From: an uncultured Cohaesibacter sp.
GTDB taxonomy: Bacteria; Pseudomonadota; Alphaproteobacteria; Rhizobiales; Cohaesibacteraceae
Direction: 5' to 3'
Length of the DNA: 64,000 nt
Assembly (NCBI RefSeq): GCF_963666525.1
Contig: NZ_OY762905.1
Location: forward strand, 3,575,501 to 3,639,500
Shown: piece by piece, positions 34,286-43,778 of the stretch
Layout of the letters: each line of letters opens with the position of its first letter
How positions within the stretch are numbered: position 1 is the first letter of the stretch
Translations under genes and position numbers: made by a program
The notes under the pieces: generated by a model
Database searches by the model: none
Told to the model about the DNA's origin: nothing
What the model saw: the letters and a program-made list of their open reading frames with translations, nothing else

Positions 34286-35281
34286 TTATTCGCCATAGAG
34301 GCGGGTTGGAACCGGAAAGCCGCAGCTCGTGCCGTCTGTCACCTTGATCTCGTCTTCCCATGGCAGTCGGTATTTGCCTGCAGCCAGATCGGTCATATAG
34401 GTGTAGGGGCAATCCTGCGCACCGCCCTTGACCGCGACATAGCCGCGATGGCCGAACTGGTAGATGTTGTTCTCGACGCCCCAGCCGATGCGGGCCTCAC
34501 GCACCAGATCCGGGCGCACCTCGGCGGTGATGATCTCGTCCACGCGGCCCGTGGTGCCGTGGGAGAGGATCGTGCCGTCGAAATTGCAGATCATGCCTTC
34601 GCCCATGGAATCGAAGGTGCCGTCAGAGCCGCACATGCAGACATTGGCCGTGACCATCAGGTTGCAGAAGGCATTCGACTGGTTGGTAAAGCGCCAGCTC
34701 TCGCGCAGCGGCGCGGTGTAGCCGGCGGTGCGGATCATGATTTCTGCACCCTTGTAGGCGCATTCGCGGGCCATCTCGGGGAACATGCCATCGTGGCAGA
34801 TGATGAGAGCAATCTTCGAGCCTTTCGGGCCATCACAGACCGGAATGCCGCCGTCGCCCGGCTCCCATGGTTCCACCGGCACCCACGGATGCATCTTGCG
34901 GTAATAGAGCTTCAGTTCGCCCTTGTCGTCAAAGATGATGCCGGTATTGTAGGGCATGCCGCCAGGGTTGAGCTCCATGATCGAGAAACAACCCCAGATG
35001 GTGTTGTCGATGCAGGCCTGACGCATGGCGGCCACTTCCGGGCCGTCCATCGTGCACATGATTTCCGGGTTGGTATCCATTGAAAGGCCATGCAGCGCAT
35101 ATTCCGGAAAGACCACCAGATCCATGCCCGCCTGATTGCGTCGTGCCTTGCCGACCAGCTCGACCACGCGAGCCGTCTGGGCCGTCAGATCGGCCTTGGT
35201 CTTGACATTTGGCAGCTGCAGTTGGACGAGGCCGATGCCCACACCTTTTTCCGAGACGTTCAAACCACTCAATCCGCTCAT
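34286..35281 (-). CDS. amiF: Formamidase AmiF (nitrilase superfamily)
   Basis: 331 residues, matching the ~334 of H. pylori AmiF. The nitrilase catalytic residues are visible: Glu60 in [10 protein letters not shown], Lys129 in YYRKMHPW and Cys162 in LIICHDGM. The C-terminal [13 protein letters not shown] is characteristic of AmiF/AmiE. It converts formamide to formate and ammonia in the cytoplasm. It lies inside the transporter operon between the permeases and the biuret-hydrolase-like gene, which points to a nitrogen-scavenging role. Confidence 0.88.
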   Translation of the reverse strand: MSGLSGLNVSEKGVGIGLVQLQLPNVKTKADLTAQTARVVELVGKARRNQAGMDLVVFPEYALHGLSMDTNPEIMCTMDGPEVAAMRQACIDNTIWGCFSIMELNPGGMPYNTGIIFDDKGELKLYYRKMHPWVPVEPWEPGDGGIPVCDGPKGSKIALIICHDGMFPEMARECAYKGAEIMIRTAGYTAPLRESWRFTNQSNAFCNLMVTANVCMCGSDGTFDSMGEGMICNFDGTILSHGTTGRVDEIITAEVRPDLVREARIGWGVENNIYQFGHRGYVAVKGGAQDCPYTYMTDLAAGKYRLPWEDEIKVTDGTSCGFPVPTRLYGE

Positions 35282-35293
35282 GCTCGTACTCCG

Positions 35294-36223
35294 TTATTTC
35301 GTGATGCTCAGCTCGCCCGGAGCGCCCGTCATGGCGCGTTCCGTCGATGAGGTCGCGACGAGAATGCCAAGGGTCAGGACGTAAGGGGCGGCATAGAAAA
35401 GATAATAGCCTTGCGTGATGCCGACGGATTGTAGCGCCGGACCGATGGCGCCTGCTCCGCCGAACAGCAGCGCAGCCCAGAAGCAGTTGATCGGGTTCCA
35501 GCGGGCAAAGATAACCAGCGCCACAGCCATCAGGCCCTGACCGGAGGCAATGCCCTCGCTCCAGCTACCCGGGTAGTAGAGCGACAGATAGGAGCCGCCG
35601 ACCCCGGCAAAGGCCCCGCCAACTGCGGTTGCCAGAACGCGCACCCGAACAGGACGGATGCCGAGAGTGCGTGCGGCATCCGTGCTGTCGCCGACCACAC
35701 GCACGGTGAGGCCGATACGGGTATTTCGGAACATCCAGGCCATGATGAAGGCGAGCACTGCCCCGGCAATGAACAGGACATTGACCTGCAACGCGGCCTG
35801 CACCTGCGGAATGTCCGACCACCAGCCGAAGGAAATGGACGGCAGACGCGGTGCTGTCGGCTGGATGTAGGGTTTGCCGAAATAAAAGGCGAGGCCCAGC
35901 CCGACGATCATCATGGAAATGCCAACGGCAATGTCGTTGACGTGGCGAAAGCTGCAGAGCCACCCATGAATGAGGCCGAAGACCAGCCCCGCCAACGCCG
36001 CCGAGGCGACACCGATGAACGGGGAACCGGAATGATAGGACATGGCATAGCCGGTCATCGCGCCAATGACCAGCGTGCCTTCCAGACCCAGGTTGATGCG
36101 CCCAGAGCGCTCGGTGAGGCATTCCCCCAGCGAGACGAACAGGAAGGGGGTGGAGACGCGAATGGCACCGCCAAGGATGGCAAGGGGAACGCCCCACATG
36201 CCCAATGCTGAGGCATCTGTCAT
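35294..36223 (-). CDS. ABC transporter permease, BMP/nucleoside-type
   Basis: 309 residues, eight or so hydrophobic segments. It belongs to the BPD_transp_2 family: ERSGRINLGLEGTLVIGAM and the cytoplasmic loop DSTDAARTLGI are typical. It overlaps the upstream permease stop by four bases. With the paralogue upstream it forms the channel for the BMP-binding-protein system. Confidence 0.9.
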   Translation of the reverse strand: MTDASALGMWGVPLAILGGAIRVSTPFLFVSLGECLTERSGRINLGLEGTLVIGAMTGYAMSYHSGSPFIGVASAALAGLVFGLIHGWLCSFRHVNDIAVGISMMIVGLGLAFYFGKPYIQPTAPRLPSISFGWWSDIPQVQAALQVNVLFIAGAVLAFIMAWMFRNTRIGLTVRVVGDSTDAARTLGIRPVRVRVLATAVGGAFAGVGGSYLSLYYPGSWSEGIASGQGLMAVALVIFARWNPINCFWAALLFGGAGAIGPALQSVGITQGYYLFYAAPYVLTLGILVATSSTERAMTGAPGELSITK

Positions 36224-37338
36224 TTGGACCTCCCGGCAAACAGGATCTTGCGGATGAGACTGTCCGAGCGGCCATAAAGGGTTTCGCTCAGCAGGACGAG
36301 AATGAAGATGCAGCCCTCGAACACCAAGATCGTGGCGTCTGGCAGGTCCATGCGGCGCTGGACAAGGCCGCTCGAGGCTTCAAACCCGCCCAGCAGCAGG
36401 GCGACGGGGATGATCGCCAGAGGATGGTGCCGCGCCAGAAAGGCTACCAGAATGCCCGTGTTGCCGACACCGGAGATCAGCGAGTCGTTGGCGTTGCCAT
36501 AGATGGCCGATACTTCGAAGAAACCGCCAAGACCGGCAAGTCCCCCGGCGAGGCCGGTGAAGCCGATGACCAGACGGGAAACTGGCAGACCCTGAACCTG
36601 AGCTGCACGGATATTGTCACCGGTCACCCGGGCGGCAAAGCCGATGGTGGTGCGTTCAAGCAGGAAATAGCAGGCAATGCAGATGACGATCCCCACCGGT
36701 ACACCCCAATGGGTACTCAGAAACGGCAGATCGGTCACGCGCAAGGCGTCGGGAATCGGCATGGTGGCCGGTTTGTTGAGGCTGGCCGGGTCGCGAAAGA
36801 CACTCTCGACCAGCTGGTTGAAGATGGCCGTCGCGATATAGGCCATCAGAAGCGAGGAAATCGTCTCGTTGACGCCGCGCTTGACGCGCAGCGCACCGAC
36901 CGTGCCGATCCAGACGCCGCCAACCACGAAGGCGGCGACGACCATGGCGGCAAAGCCGAAGAATGCAGGAATTGAGCCGCAGCTGGCACCAACAACGGCA
37001 GCAGCCAGACCACCCAGAATGATCGCGCCTTCTCCGCCGATCACCATCAGCCCCAGCCGCGCCGGGATGGCAACACACAGGGCGGCCATCAGCAGCGGGC
37101 TGACGTGCGACAGGGTGTTCTTCCAGGAAAAGGCCGAACTGAAGGCGGCCCGCCACACAAGGGCGAAGAACTCCAGCGGTGATTTTCCCTGTGTCATCAG
37201 GAACAGCGAGAACAGCATTGCGCCTGCGATCAGGGCGAGGACGGGAATGCCGAAGGACTCGATCCTTCCGATGACCCAGCTCGGAAGAGCAGGGCGGCGG
37301 CCTGAGGCCGCCACGTCATTTTGGGTTGCGTTGGTCAT
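36220..37338 (-). CDS. ABC transporter permease, BMP/nucleoside-type
   Basis: 372 residues, larger than its partner through an N-terminal extension before the first membrane segment. LMVIGGEGAIILGGLAAA and the DNIRAAQVQGL loop are typical of BPD_transp_2. It starts three bases after the binding-protein gene ends. Confidence 0.9.
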   Translation of the reverse strand: MTNATQNDVAASGRRPALPSWVIGRIESFGIPVLALIAGAMLFSLFLMTQGKSPLEFFALVWRAAFSSAFSWKNTLSHVSPLLMAALCVAIPARLGLMVIGGEGAIILGGLAAAVVGASCGSIPAFFGFAAMVVAAFVVGGVWIGTVGALRVKRGVNETISSLLMAYIATAIFNQLVESVFRDPASLNKPATMPIPDALRVTDLPFLSTHWGVPVGIVICIACYFLLERTTIGFAARVTGDNIRAAQVQGLPVSRLVIGFTGLAGGLAGLGGFFEVSAIYGNANDSLISGVGNTGILVAFLARHHPLAIIPVALLLGGFEASSGLVQRRMDLPDATILVFEGCIFILVLLSETLYGRSDSLIRKILFAGRSK

Positions 37339-37341
37339 GGA

Positions 37342-38469
37342 TCAGTTCGTCGAACCAATGACACCTTCGACCAGATAGTCCATGGACTCCAGTGCAATGT
37401 CGGTTTCCGGGAATGCCTGACCGGCGGTTGCGACCACGTTGCCCTTGTTGTCTTTCAACGGGCCCTTGATGGCAGCAAAGCCACCCTTCATGATTTCCGC
37501 CTTGACCGCTTCGAACTGCTTGGCGGCAGCTTCGGTAACAGACGGGCCGAGTGGCGACATCTTGATGAAGCCATCGGTCAGGCCACCGCGTACGAAGTTG
37601 TCGATCGGTTCACCGGCAATGGTCTTCTTGACAAAATCGGTGTAGACGCTCGGCCAGTTCCATTCGGCGCCGGTGAGGTATTTCTCAGGTGCCAGCGTGC
37701 TCTGGTTGACGTGGTAGCCACAGACATAGCAGCCGCGGGCTGCCGCCGTTTCAACAACCACTTTCGGGCCGTCCACATGGCAGGTGATGACGTCGGCGCC
37801 CTGGTCGGCCAGTGCGTTGGTGGCTTCAGCTTCCTTGACGGGCAGCGACCAGTTTCCGGTGAAGATGACCTGACAGGTGATTTCCGGATCAACGGAACGG
37901 GCGCCGAGCAGGAAGGAGTTGATGTTGTTGAGCACCTGCGGGATCGGCTTGGCAGCGACGAAGCCGATCTTCTTGCTCTTGGTCATGTGACCGGCAACGA
38001 CGCCGTTCAGATACTGGCCCATGCCGATATAGCCGAAATAGGAGCCTGCGTTGGACGGGTCGCCTTCCTTCCAGAGGCCGCCGCAATGCTGGAAGCGGAC
38101 ATCGGCATATTTGGGGGCGGTTTCCTTCACATATGGATCATAGTAGCCGAAGGAGGTCGGGAACAGCAATGAGGCGCCATCGAAATTGATCATCGATTCC
38201 ATCGTGTTGACCACATCAACGGACTCGGCAACGTTTTCTTCCTCGATGACCGTCACGCCTTCCATTGCCTTGACGGCGGCTGCACCTTCGGCGTGGGCCT
38301 GGTTGTAGCCATAGTCGTCCTTGGCGCCGACATAGACGAAGCCGACGGTCAGCTTGCCAGCGGCTAGCGCCGTGCGCATGCCGAACGGCATGGCCGTGGT
38401 AGCCACGAGTGCTCCTGTTGTTTTCAGGAAGCTACGACGAGAAAAAGGGGAAACGAGAATTTTCTTCAT
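37342..38469 (-). CDS. BMP-family ABC transporter substrate-binding protein, Tat-exported
   Basis: 375 residues. The N-terminus has a twin-arginine motif (FSRRSFLKTTG) and a hydrophobic segment ending at TALAAG, so it should reach the periplasm folded. It belongs to the PF02608 BMP/PnrA family, which usually binds nucleosides; in this operon a urea-type amide (biuret, triuret, formamide) or a purine-derived ureide is more likely. The start at 38469 has GGAGAG seven bases upstream. First gene of a nine-gene operon. Confidence 0.88.
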   Translation of the reverse strand: MKKILVSPFSRRSFLKTTGALVATTAMPFGMRTALAAGKLTVGFVYVGAKDDYGYNQAHAEGAAAVKAMEGVTVIEEENVAESVDVVNTMESMINFDGASLLFPTSFGYYDPYVKETAPKYADVRFQHCGGLWKEGDPSNAGSYFGYIGMGQYLNGVVAGHMTKSKKIGFVAAKPIPQVLNNINSFLLGARSVDPEITCQVIFTGNWSLPVKEAEATNALADQGADVITCHVDGPKVVVETAAARGCYVCGYHVNQSTLAPEKYLTGAEWNWPSVYTDFVKKTIAGEPIDNFVRGGLTDGFIKMSPLGPSVTEAAAKQFEAVKAEIMKGGFAAIKGPLKDNKGNVVATAGQAFPETDIALESMDYLVEGVIGSTN

Positions 38470-38605
38470 TGGATTTCTCTCCGAAATAACAGGCAGGCAA
38501 TGAAAATGCGCTTGAACGTCCCGATTTTTGGGCAGGTGATTGGTATGTATGTGTGAGAGTAGCGACGTCTTGCGCTTCTGGCTTCTGCTATTTTTTCCCA
38601 AGTCC

Positions 38606-38624
38606 GGTGCAAAAAATGCAGCAC
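38606..38624. promoter_or_regulatory. Putative LysR half-site repeat before the transporter operon
   Basis: GGTGCAAAAAATGCAGCAC is an imperfect palindrome resembling the perfect GGTGCATTTAATGCACC at 39569-39585. It lies about 140 bp upstream of the binding-protein gene, just past the lysR stop, where the operon promoter should be. Confidence 0.5.
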
Positions 38625-38634
38625 TCGGGTTGGT

Positions 38635-39543
38635 TCAGGGTTGGCTTTCCTTCAACTGCTCCATCGCCACGATCAGCGTCTCGGCAAAGCGCGCGGAGGC
38701 AATAGGCAGCGTTCGGCCCTTCATCTGTCCCAGCAGCAGCGATCCGGCCGGCATGTCTCGGGCAGAGATCGGGCGGCTGACCAGACCGCTGTCGGCAGGG
38801 AGCCGCAACCCGATAGAGATCTGGAAGCTGATTGCATCCTCGAACTCAACATAGTGGCGCATGAAGTCAAAGGAATCGGACTGGATGACAGGCTGCAGGG
38901 TGCGGGAGGTTCCGGCCAGTGCCCGCTCGATCATGTGCCGCACCGCGTAGGCCGAGGATGGCATCACATGAGGATAGTCGAGGCACTCCCTGAGGCGCAC
39001 CTCGGCATGCCCTGCCAGCGGGTGATCCTTGCGCATGACGGCATTGACCACCTGCGGGATGGCGGAAAGAACGGCAAAGTCGACCATGTGTACTGGCTCC
39101 AGTACCAGCGCCAGATCGCTTTCGAAGTTGATCAGGTCCCGTTCTGCGGCGGTTCTGTCGCGGATGTTGACGCTGAAGGTCACACCGGGATGTTCGGTGC
39201 GATAGGCCGCGATATGGGCCGGCAGGAAATAGGGACTCAAGGCCTGTGAACAGGCGATGGAGATGTGTCCCCGCCGCTCGCCTGCCAGATCCGCCACCTG
39301 GCTCTGCACCCGCTTGAGATCCGATTGCTGCGAGCGGAAATGCTGTAATAGCAGCTCTCCGGCCGGATTGAGGCGGACGCCGCGCGGCAGCCGCTCGAAG
39401 ATCTCATAGCCGAACTCGCTTTCGAAGCGCTGGATGCGTCGGTTGAGCGCCGATGCCGTGATGTTCATGTCGTCGGCTGCCTTGCGGATCGACCCGGCGC
39501 GCATCACTGCTTCGATATAGCGAAAATCCTGGAGATGTTTCAT
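38635..39543 (-). CDS. LysR-family regulator of the biuret/allophanate locus
   Basis: 302 residues. The N-terminal HTH (SIRKAADDMNITASALNRRI, about 18-37) is followed by a LysR substrate-binding domain. It is divergent from the allophanate hydrolase gene and sits directly upstream of the transporter operon, so it can control both. A perfect 17-bp palindrome lies 26 bp upstream of its start. Confidence 0.88.
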   Translation of the reverse strand: MKHLQDFRYIEAVMRAGSIRKAADDMNITASALNRRIQRFESEFGYEIFERLPRGVRLNPAGELLLQHFRSQQSDLKRVQSQVADLAGERRGHISIACSQALSPYFLPAHIAAYRTEHPGVTFSVNIRDRTAAERDLINFESDLALVLEPVHMVDFAVLSAIPQVVNAVMRKDHPLAGHAEVRLRECLDYPHVMPSSAYAVRHMIERALAGTSRTLQPVIQSDSFDFMRHYVEFEDAISFQISIGLRLPADSGLVSRPISARDMPAGSLLLGQMKGRTLPIASARFAETLIVAMEQLKESQP

Positions 39544-39568
39544 GGTCTCCCCCTGCGGTCAGATAAGC

Positions 39569-39585
39569 GGTGCATTTAATGCACC
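39569..39585. promoter_or_regulatory. Perfect palindrome in the lysR-atzF divergent promoter
   Basis: GGTGCATTTAATGCACC, 8-bp arms around one base. It fits the T-N11-A form of LysR boxes and its position suits regulation of both lysR and the allophanate hydrolase gene. Confidence 0.7.
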
Positions 39586-39664
39586 AGTTTTGTGAAATAA
39601 TAGCAATAGAGTTTTCGCTCTGAACGGGCAATGTCTTTTAGAGAACCAACAAGGACGCGATACC

Positions 39665-41464
39665 ATGACTTTGCCCCAGATGCATCCAATGACGATCACC
39701 GACATCCACGAGGCCTACGCTGCGGGTAGCACGCCAGAAGAGATCGTGGCTGCTGTCTATGCCCGTATTGCAGATGTTGCCGATCCGGGCATTTTCATCA
39801 CGCTGCGGGATGAAGCAGATGTCATCGCAGAAGCAAAGGCGCTGGGGGCCTTTGATCCGGACAAGCCCTTGTGGGGCATTCCCTTTGCCGTAAAGGACAA
39901 TATCGACGTGGCGGGGCTGCCGACGACGGCTGCCTGCCCCAAGTGGGAATATCAGCCTGCCGAGGATGCCTTCGTGGTTGCGCGACTGCGCAAGGCCGGA
40001 GCCATCGTCATTGGCAAGACCAACCTTGACCAGTTCGCAACAGGGCTCGTCGGTGTGCGCACACCCTATGGTGCGCCCAAGAATGCGCTCGATCCGGCCA
40101 TCGTGCCGGGCGGATCGTCCGGCGGATCAGGGGTCAGCGTCGCCCATGGCATCGTTTCCTTTGCCCTGGGAACCGATACCGCCGGGTCCGGTCGCGTTCC
40201 GGCTGCCCTCAACAACATTGTCGGTCTCAAGCCGTCGCTCGGCTCCTGGTCGGCCTCCGGTTCGGTGCCTGCCTGCCGGTCCATCGAAACGATCTCGGCC
40301 TTTGCATTGACGGTTGAGGATGCCTATCGGGTGCATCAGGTCGCCAGCGGCTTTGACGAGGCGGACGCCTATTCGCGGGCCATCGAGGCTCCGGGGCTGT
40401 TCGCCATCAAGGCTCCCCTGCGTATCGGCATCCCGGACAGCAACAGCATCAAATTCTTCGGTGACGAGGTGCAGGCTGCCTCCTTTGCCGACGGCGTCGC
40501 ACTCTTGCAAGCAGCAGGGCATACGGTGGAACCGCTGGATTTCTCGCCTTTCTACGCCATCGCCGAAATGCTCTATGAAGGCGCATGGGTTGCCGAACGA
40601 AACAGCGTCATCGACACGCTGATGGCACAGGATCCCGAAGCAATCCTGCCGGTGACGCGAAAGATTGTCGGCAAGGCCAATGATCTCTCGGCGACTGATG
40701 CCTTCAGGGGCTTCTATCGTCTCAAGGAGCTGAGCCGCAAGGTCGAGCCCCTGCTGGCGCGTCTGGACGTGCTGGCTGTGCCGTCCATTCCGACCTTCTA
40801 CACGGTCGCCGATCTCGAGGCCGACCCGGTGACGCCGAACTCCAATCTTGGCACCTATACCAACTTCGTCAACCTGCTCGACATGTGCGGACTGGCTGTG
40901 CCGATCCCGGCTCGGTCGGATGGCCGCCCCGGCAGCATCACCCTGTTGGCCAGTTCGGGCAAGGATGCGCTGATCGCTTCGCTGTCCGCCTGTCTTGAAA
41001 CCGCAGGGGAGCGGACGCTTGGAGCCACCGCGTGGCCGCGCCCACAAAGAAAGCCCGTTGCCGACCTGCCTGTTGGCTATGTCAAGCTCGCCGTCTGTGG
41101 AGCACACCTTGAGGGATTGCCGCTCAACTGGCAGCTGACAGATCGCGGGGCCTATCTGATCGAGGCGACGACGTCGGCACCCTACTATCGCTTCTATGCA
41201 CTGGCCGGAGAGGGCGTCAAGCGCCCGGGTATGATCCGGACAGCAGAAAAGCAGCCGAATGGCATCGCCGTCGAGGTTTGGGCCATGCCACTCGCCGGGC
41301 TCGGGTCATTTCTCGCCGGAATTCCTGGGCCATTGGGCCTCGGCAAGGTCGAGTTGGAAAGCGGGGAAGAGGTCTGCGGATTCATCTGCGAGGCCACTGG
41401 TGCGGAAGGCGCAGAAGACATCACCAGCCTTGGCAGCTGGCGCACCTACATCAAACAGGGCTGA
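39665..41464 (+). CDS. atzF: Allophanate hydrolase
   Basis: 599 residues, the AtzF length. The amidase-signature triad is Lys77 (FAVKDNID), Ser152 (GGSSGGSGV) and Ser175 (DTAGSGRVPA). The C-terminal ~130 residues match the second AtzF domain, which performs the decarboxylation-coupled step. It converts allophanate to ammonia and CO2, the last step in biuret and cyanuric-acid degradation. No urea carboxylase gene is adjacent, which favours biuret over urea as the source of allophanate. Confidence 0.9.
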   Translation: MTLPQMHPMTITDIHEAYAAGSTPEEIVAAVYARIADVADPGIFITLRDEADVIAEAKALGAFDPDKPLWGIPFAVKDNIDVAGLPTTAACPKWEYQPAEDAFVVARLRKAGAIVIGKTNLDQFATGLVGVRTPYGAPKNALDPAIVPGGSSGGSGVSVAHGIVSFALGTDTAGSGRVPAALNNIVGLKPSLGSWSASGSVPACRSIETISAFALTVEDAYRVHQVASGFDEADAYSRAIEAPGLFAIKAPLRIGIPDSNSIKFFGDEVQAASFADGVALLQAAGHTVEPLDFSPFYAIAEMLYEGAWVAERNSVIDTLMAQDPEAILPVTRKIVGKANDLSATDAFRGFYRLKELSRKVEPLLARLDVLAVPSIPTFYTVADLEADPVTPNSNLGTYTNFVNLLDMCGLAVPIPARSDGRPGSITLLASSGKDALIASLSACLETAGERTLGATAWPRPQRKPVADLPVGYVKLAVCGAHLEGLPLNWQLTDRGAYLIEATTSAPYYRFYALAGEGVKRPGMIRTAEKQPNGIAVEVWAMPLAGLGSFLAGIPGPLGLGKVELESGEEVCGFICEATGAEGAEDITSLGSWRTYIKQG

Positions 41465-41490
41465 CCACGCGCGCAAGGAAATAGTGACAA

Positions 41491-41528
41491 GACACCTCGG
41501 TCCATTTGGACCAAGGTGTCTCTTTTTT
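41491..41528 (+). terminator. Terminator after atzF
   Basis: GACACCTCGGTCCA pairs with GGACCAAGGTGTC across a short T-rich loop (one mismatch), followed by TCTTTTTT. Confidence 0.9.
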
Positions 41529-41562
41529 GCAGTCTTGGAGACGGCTTCCCGTCCCGCGGTGG

Positions 41563-42633
41563 CTAGGTCGGGAAATGCTGGCGGGTCCGGTTGGCAAAGG
41601 CTACCAGCGACAACATGACCGGAACTTCCACCAGAACACCGACCACTGTTGCCAGCGCCGCACCGGAATTGAGCCCGAACAGGCCGATGGCGACGGCAAC
41701 CGCCAGCTCGAAGAAATTGGAGGTGCCAATGAGGGCGCAGGGCGCTGCGATCCGGAAGGGCACCTTCATGATCCATGCGGCGAGATAGGCAATAGCAAAG
41801 ATGCCGTAGGATTGCATGAGCAGCGGCAAGGCGATGAGTGCGATCAGCAGCGGCTGCGACAGGATGACCCCGCCCTGAAAGCCGAACAGCAATACCACTG
41901 TGGCAAGAAGGCCCAACACGGACACCGGCTTGAGTTTGCCGGTGAAGGCAGCAACTGCCTCATCGGTTCTTGAGCCTGCAGCAAGAGCCTTGCGCGTGAA
42001 GTAGCCAGCCACCAGCGGCACCACAACATAGAGCACGACGCTGAGAATGAGCGTATCCCAAGGCACGGGGATGTCGGTCACGCCCAGCAGCAGGGCGACA
42101 ATCGGGGCGTAGGCGAAAACCATGATGAGGTCATTCACGCTGACCTGGACGAGGGTATAGTTGGCGTCGCCACGTGTCAGCTGCGACCAGACGAACACCA
42201 TCGCCGTGCAGGGCGCGGCCCCTAGCAGGATGAGGCCTGCAATATAGGAATCCGCATCAGCCGGGCCGATCATGCCAGCAAACAGATGTTTGAAGAACAC
42301 TACCCCGAGCACCGCCATGGTGAAGGGCTTGATCAGCCAGTTGACTGCCAGGGTGATGATCAGTCCCTTCGGTTCGTCGGCGACATGGCTGATGGACGAG
42401 AAATCCACCGACACCATCATCGGATAGACCATGGCCCATATCAGCAGGGCGACCACAAGGTTGACATGGGCATACTCGAGCCCGGCCAGAAGGCCGAACA
42501 GCCCGGGAAACAGTTCCCCGAGCACAAGGCCAGCAGCAATCGACAGGGCGACCCAGACGGAGAGCCATTTTTCGAAAAATCCGATGCCTCCGGGCTCGGA
42601 GGCATGGGAGGGCAGGTTTGCATCAACGGACAT
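41563..42633 (-). CDS. acr3: Arsenite efflux permease Acr3
   Basis: 356 residues with ten membrane segments. The Acr3 hallmark is present: [22 protein letters not shown] with the conserved Cys, and [14 protein letters not shown]. It extrudes arsenite across the inner membrane. Start at 42633 is supported by the N-terminus (MSVDANLP) and a GAAAGA site; a longer frame upstream overlaps arsC and is rejected. It lies downstream of arsC in the same operon. Confidence 0.92.
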   Translation of the reverse strand: MSVDANLPSHASEPGGIGFFEKWLSVWVALSIAAGLVLGELFPGLFGLLAGLEYAHVNLVVALLIWAMVYPMMVSVDFSSISHVADEPKGLIITLAVNWLIKPFTMAVLGVVFFKHLFAGMIGPADADSYIAGLILLGAAPCTAMVFVWSQLTRGDANYTLVQVSVNDLIMVFAYAPIVALLLGVTDIPVPWDTLILSVVLYVVVPLVAGYFTRKALAAGSRTDEAVAAFTGKLKPVSVLGLLATVVLLFGFQGGVILSQPLLIALIALPLLMQSYGIFAIAYLAAWIMKVPFRIAAPCALIGTSNFFELAVAVAIGLFGLNSGAALATVVGVLVEVPVMLSLVAFANRTRQHFPT

Positions 42634-42661
42634 AAGACGTCTTTCTTTCAGACTTGGTCTT

Positions 42662-43156
42662 TCAGGACTTGCCGATTTCATCGAGTTTTTGTTGCAGGGA
42701 CAGATGGTCGATGCTGGCAAGGGGAAGAGAAGTGAAAATGGAAATTCTGGCATCCAGCATGCGATAGGCATCGGAAAAAGCCAGCGCAATTTCGGGGTCC
42801 GAACCATATGCCGCAGCCGGATCGGGCACACCCCAGTGGGCAGTCATCGGCTGGCCGGGCCAAATCGGGCAAACCTCTCCGGCGGCGTTGTCACAGACGG
42901 TAAACACGAAATCCAGTTTTGGGGCGCCATCGGCGGCAAATTCGTCCCAGCTCTTGGAACGGGCGGAGCTGGTATCATAATTGAGCCGTTGCAGCAGCGC
43001 CAAAGCCTGAGGGTGGACCTGCCCGGTGGGATGGGAGCCCGCCGAGAAGGCGCGAAAGCTGCCTTGACCGAGACGGTTCATGATGGCCTCTGCCATAATC
43101 GATCTGGCAGAGTTTCCCGTGCACAGGAAAAGCACGTTATAGAGCTTCTCACTCAT
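42662..43156 (-). CDS. arsC: Arsenate reductase, low-molecular-weight phosphatase type
   Basis: 164 residues. P-loop with catalytic Cys: [12 protein letters not shown] later Cys pair (FVFTVCDNA...GEVCPIWPG) matches the thioredoxin- or glutaredoxin-coupled ArsC forms. It reduces arsenate to arsenite for export by the next gene. Start at 43156 (MSEKLYN) has AAAGGAC upstream. Confidence 0.9.
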   Translation of the reverse strand: MSEKLYNVLFLCTGNSARSIMAEAIMNRLGQGSFRAFSAGSHPTGQVHPQALALLQRLNYDTSSARSKSWDEFAADGAPKLDFVFTVCDNAAGEVCPIWPGQPMTAHWGVPDPAAAYGSDPEIALAFSDAYRMLDARISIFTSLPLASIDHLSLQQKLDEIGKS

Positions 43157-43315
43157 TGTTGTGTCCTTTCGAGGTCTCTCACAGCTTCCCGTATCAGACC
43201 TGAACCTTCCGCTTGATGACAGCTGCCCGCCAGTGTCTGTCCGGGTAATCCGGATATCGCAGGGCACGACTGGCAAATTGCAGTGGAAAGGTCTGCAGAC
43301 TTCTGGGTAAATATA

Positions 43316-43329
43316 TCAAGAATTCTTGA
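43316..43329. promoter_or_regulatory. ArsR-type operator, TCAAGAATTCTTGA
   Basis: A perfect 14-bp palindrome in the divergent arsC-arsR promoter. It fits the ATCAA-N6-TTGA form known for ArsR-family operators. Confidence 0.7.
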
Positions 43330-43368
43330 ATAATTGAAGCAATGCATCTTGTCAATGCGCTTTGGTGA

Positions 43369-43388
43369 ATATGCGTTGACGTGCATAT
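43369..43388. promoter_or_regulatory. Second palindrome before arsR
   Basis: ATATGC and GCATAT, perfect 6-bp arms around eight bases, 25 bp before the arsR start and so likely within the arsR promoter. Confidence 0.45.
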
Positions 43389-43412
43389 ATGAACGGGAGT
43401 ATATAAACCGGT

Positions 43413-43778
43413 ATGGAAAATATCACAAATATATTCGGCGCCCTGTCTGATCCGATCCGGTTGCGGATACTGGCGCTCATCGCGGAAGAAACCGAGCTTT
43501 GCGTCTGTGAACTGGTCGGGGCACTGGAACTGCCGCAGCCCAAAATCTCACGCCACTGCAAGGTTCTCAATGAGGCCAATCTGCTCAGCAGTCGCCGCGA
43601 GGCACAATGGGTGCTTTATTCACTGTCCGAGGATAACCCGGACTGGGCAAGGCAAGCCGTGACGGCGGCCATAGAAGGGGTGCGCAAGGATCCGCATCAT
43701 GCCGTTGATCGTGCACGACTGACATCGGTTCAAAGGCCACCAGTCAGATGTGACCTGACGGAGAAGCAAGCATGCTAG
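43413..43778 (+). CDS. arsR: ArsR-family arsenic-responsive repressor
   Basis: 121 residues. Winged HTH with the metal-sensing pair ELCVCEL in the recognition region and PKISRHCKVL in the DNA-contact helix, the arrangement of classical arsenite sensors. It should repress both divergent operons until arsenite binds. Its stop overlaps the next gene start. Confidence 0.92.
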   Translation: MENITNIFGALSDPIRLRILALIAEETELCVCELVGALELPQPKISRHCKVLNEANLLSSRREAQWVLYSLSEDNPDWARQAVTAAIEGVRKDPHHAVDRARLTSVQRPPVRCDLTEKQAC

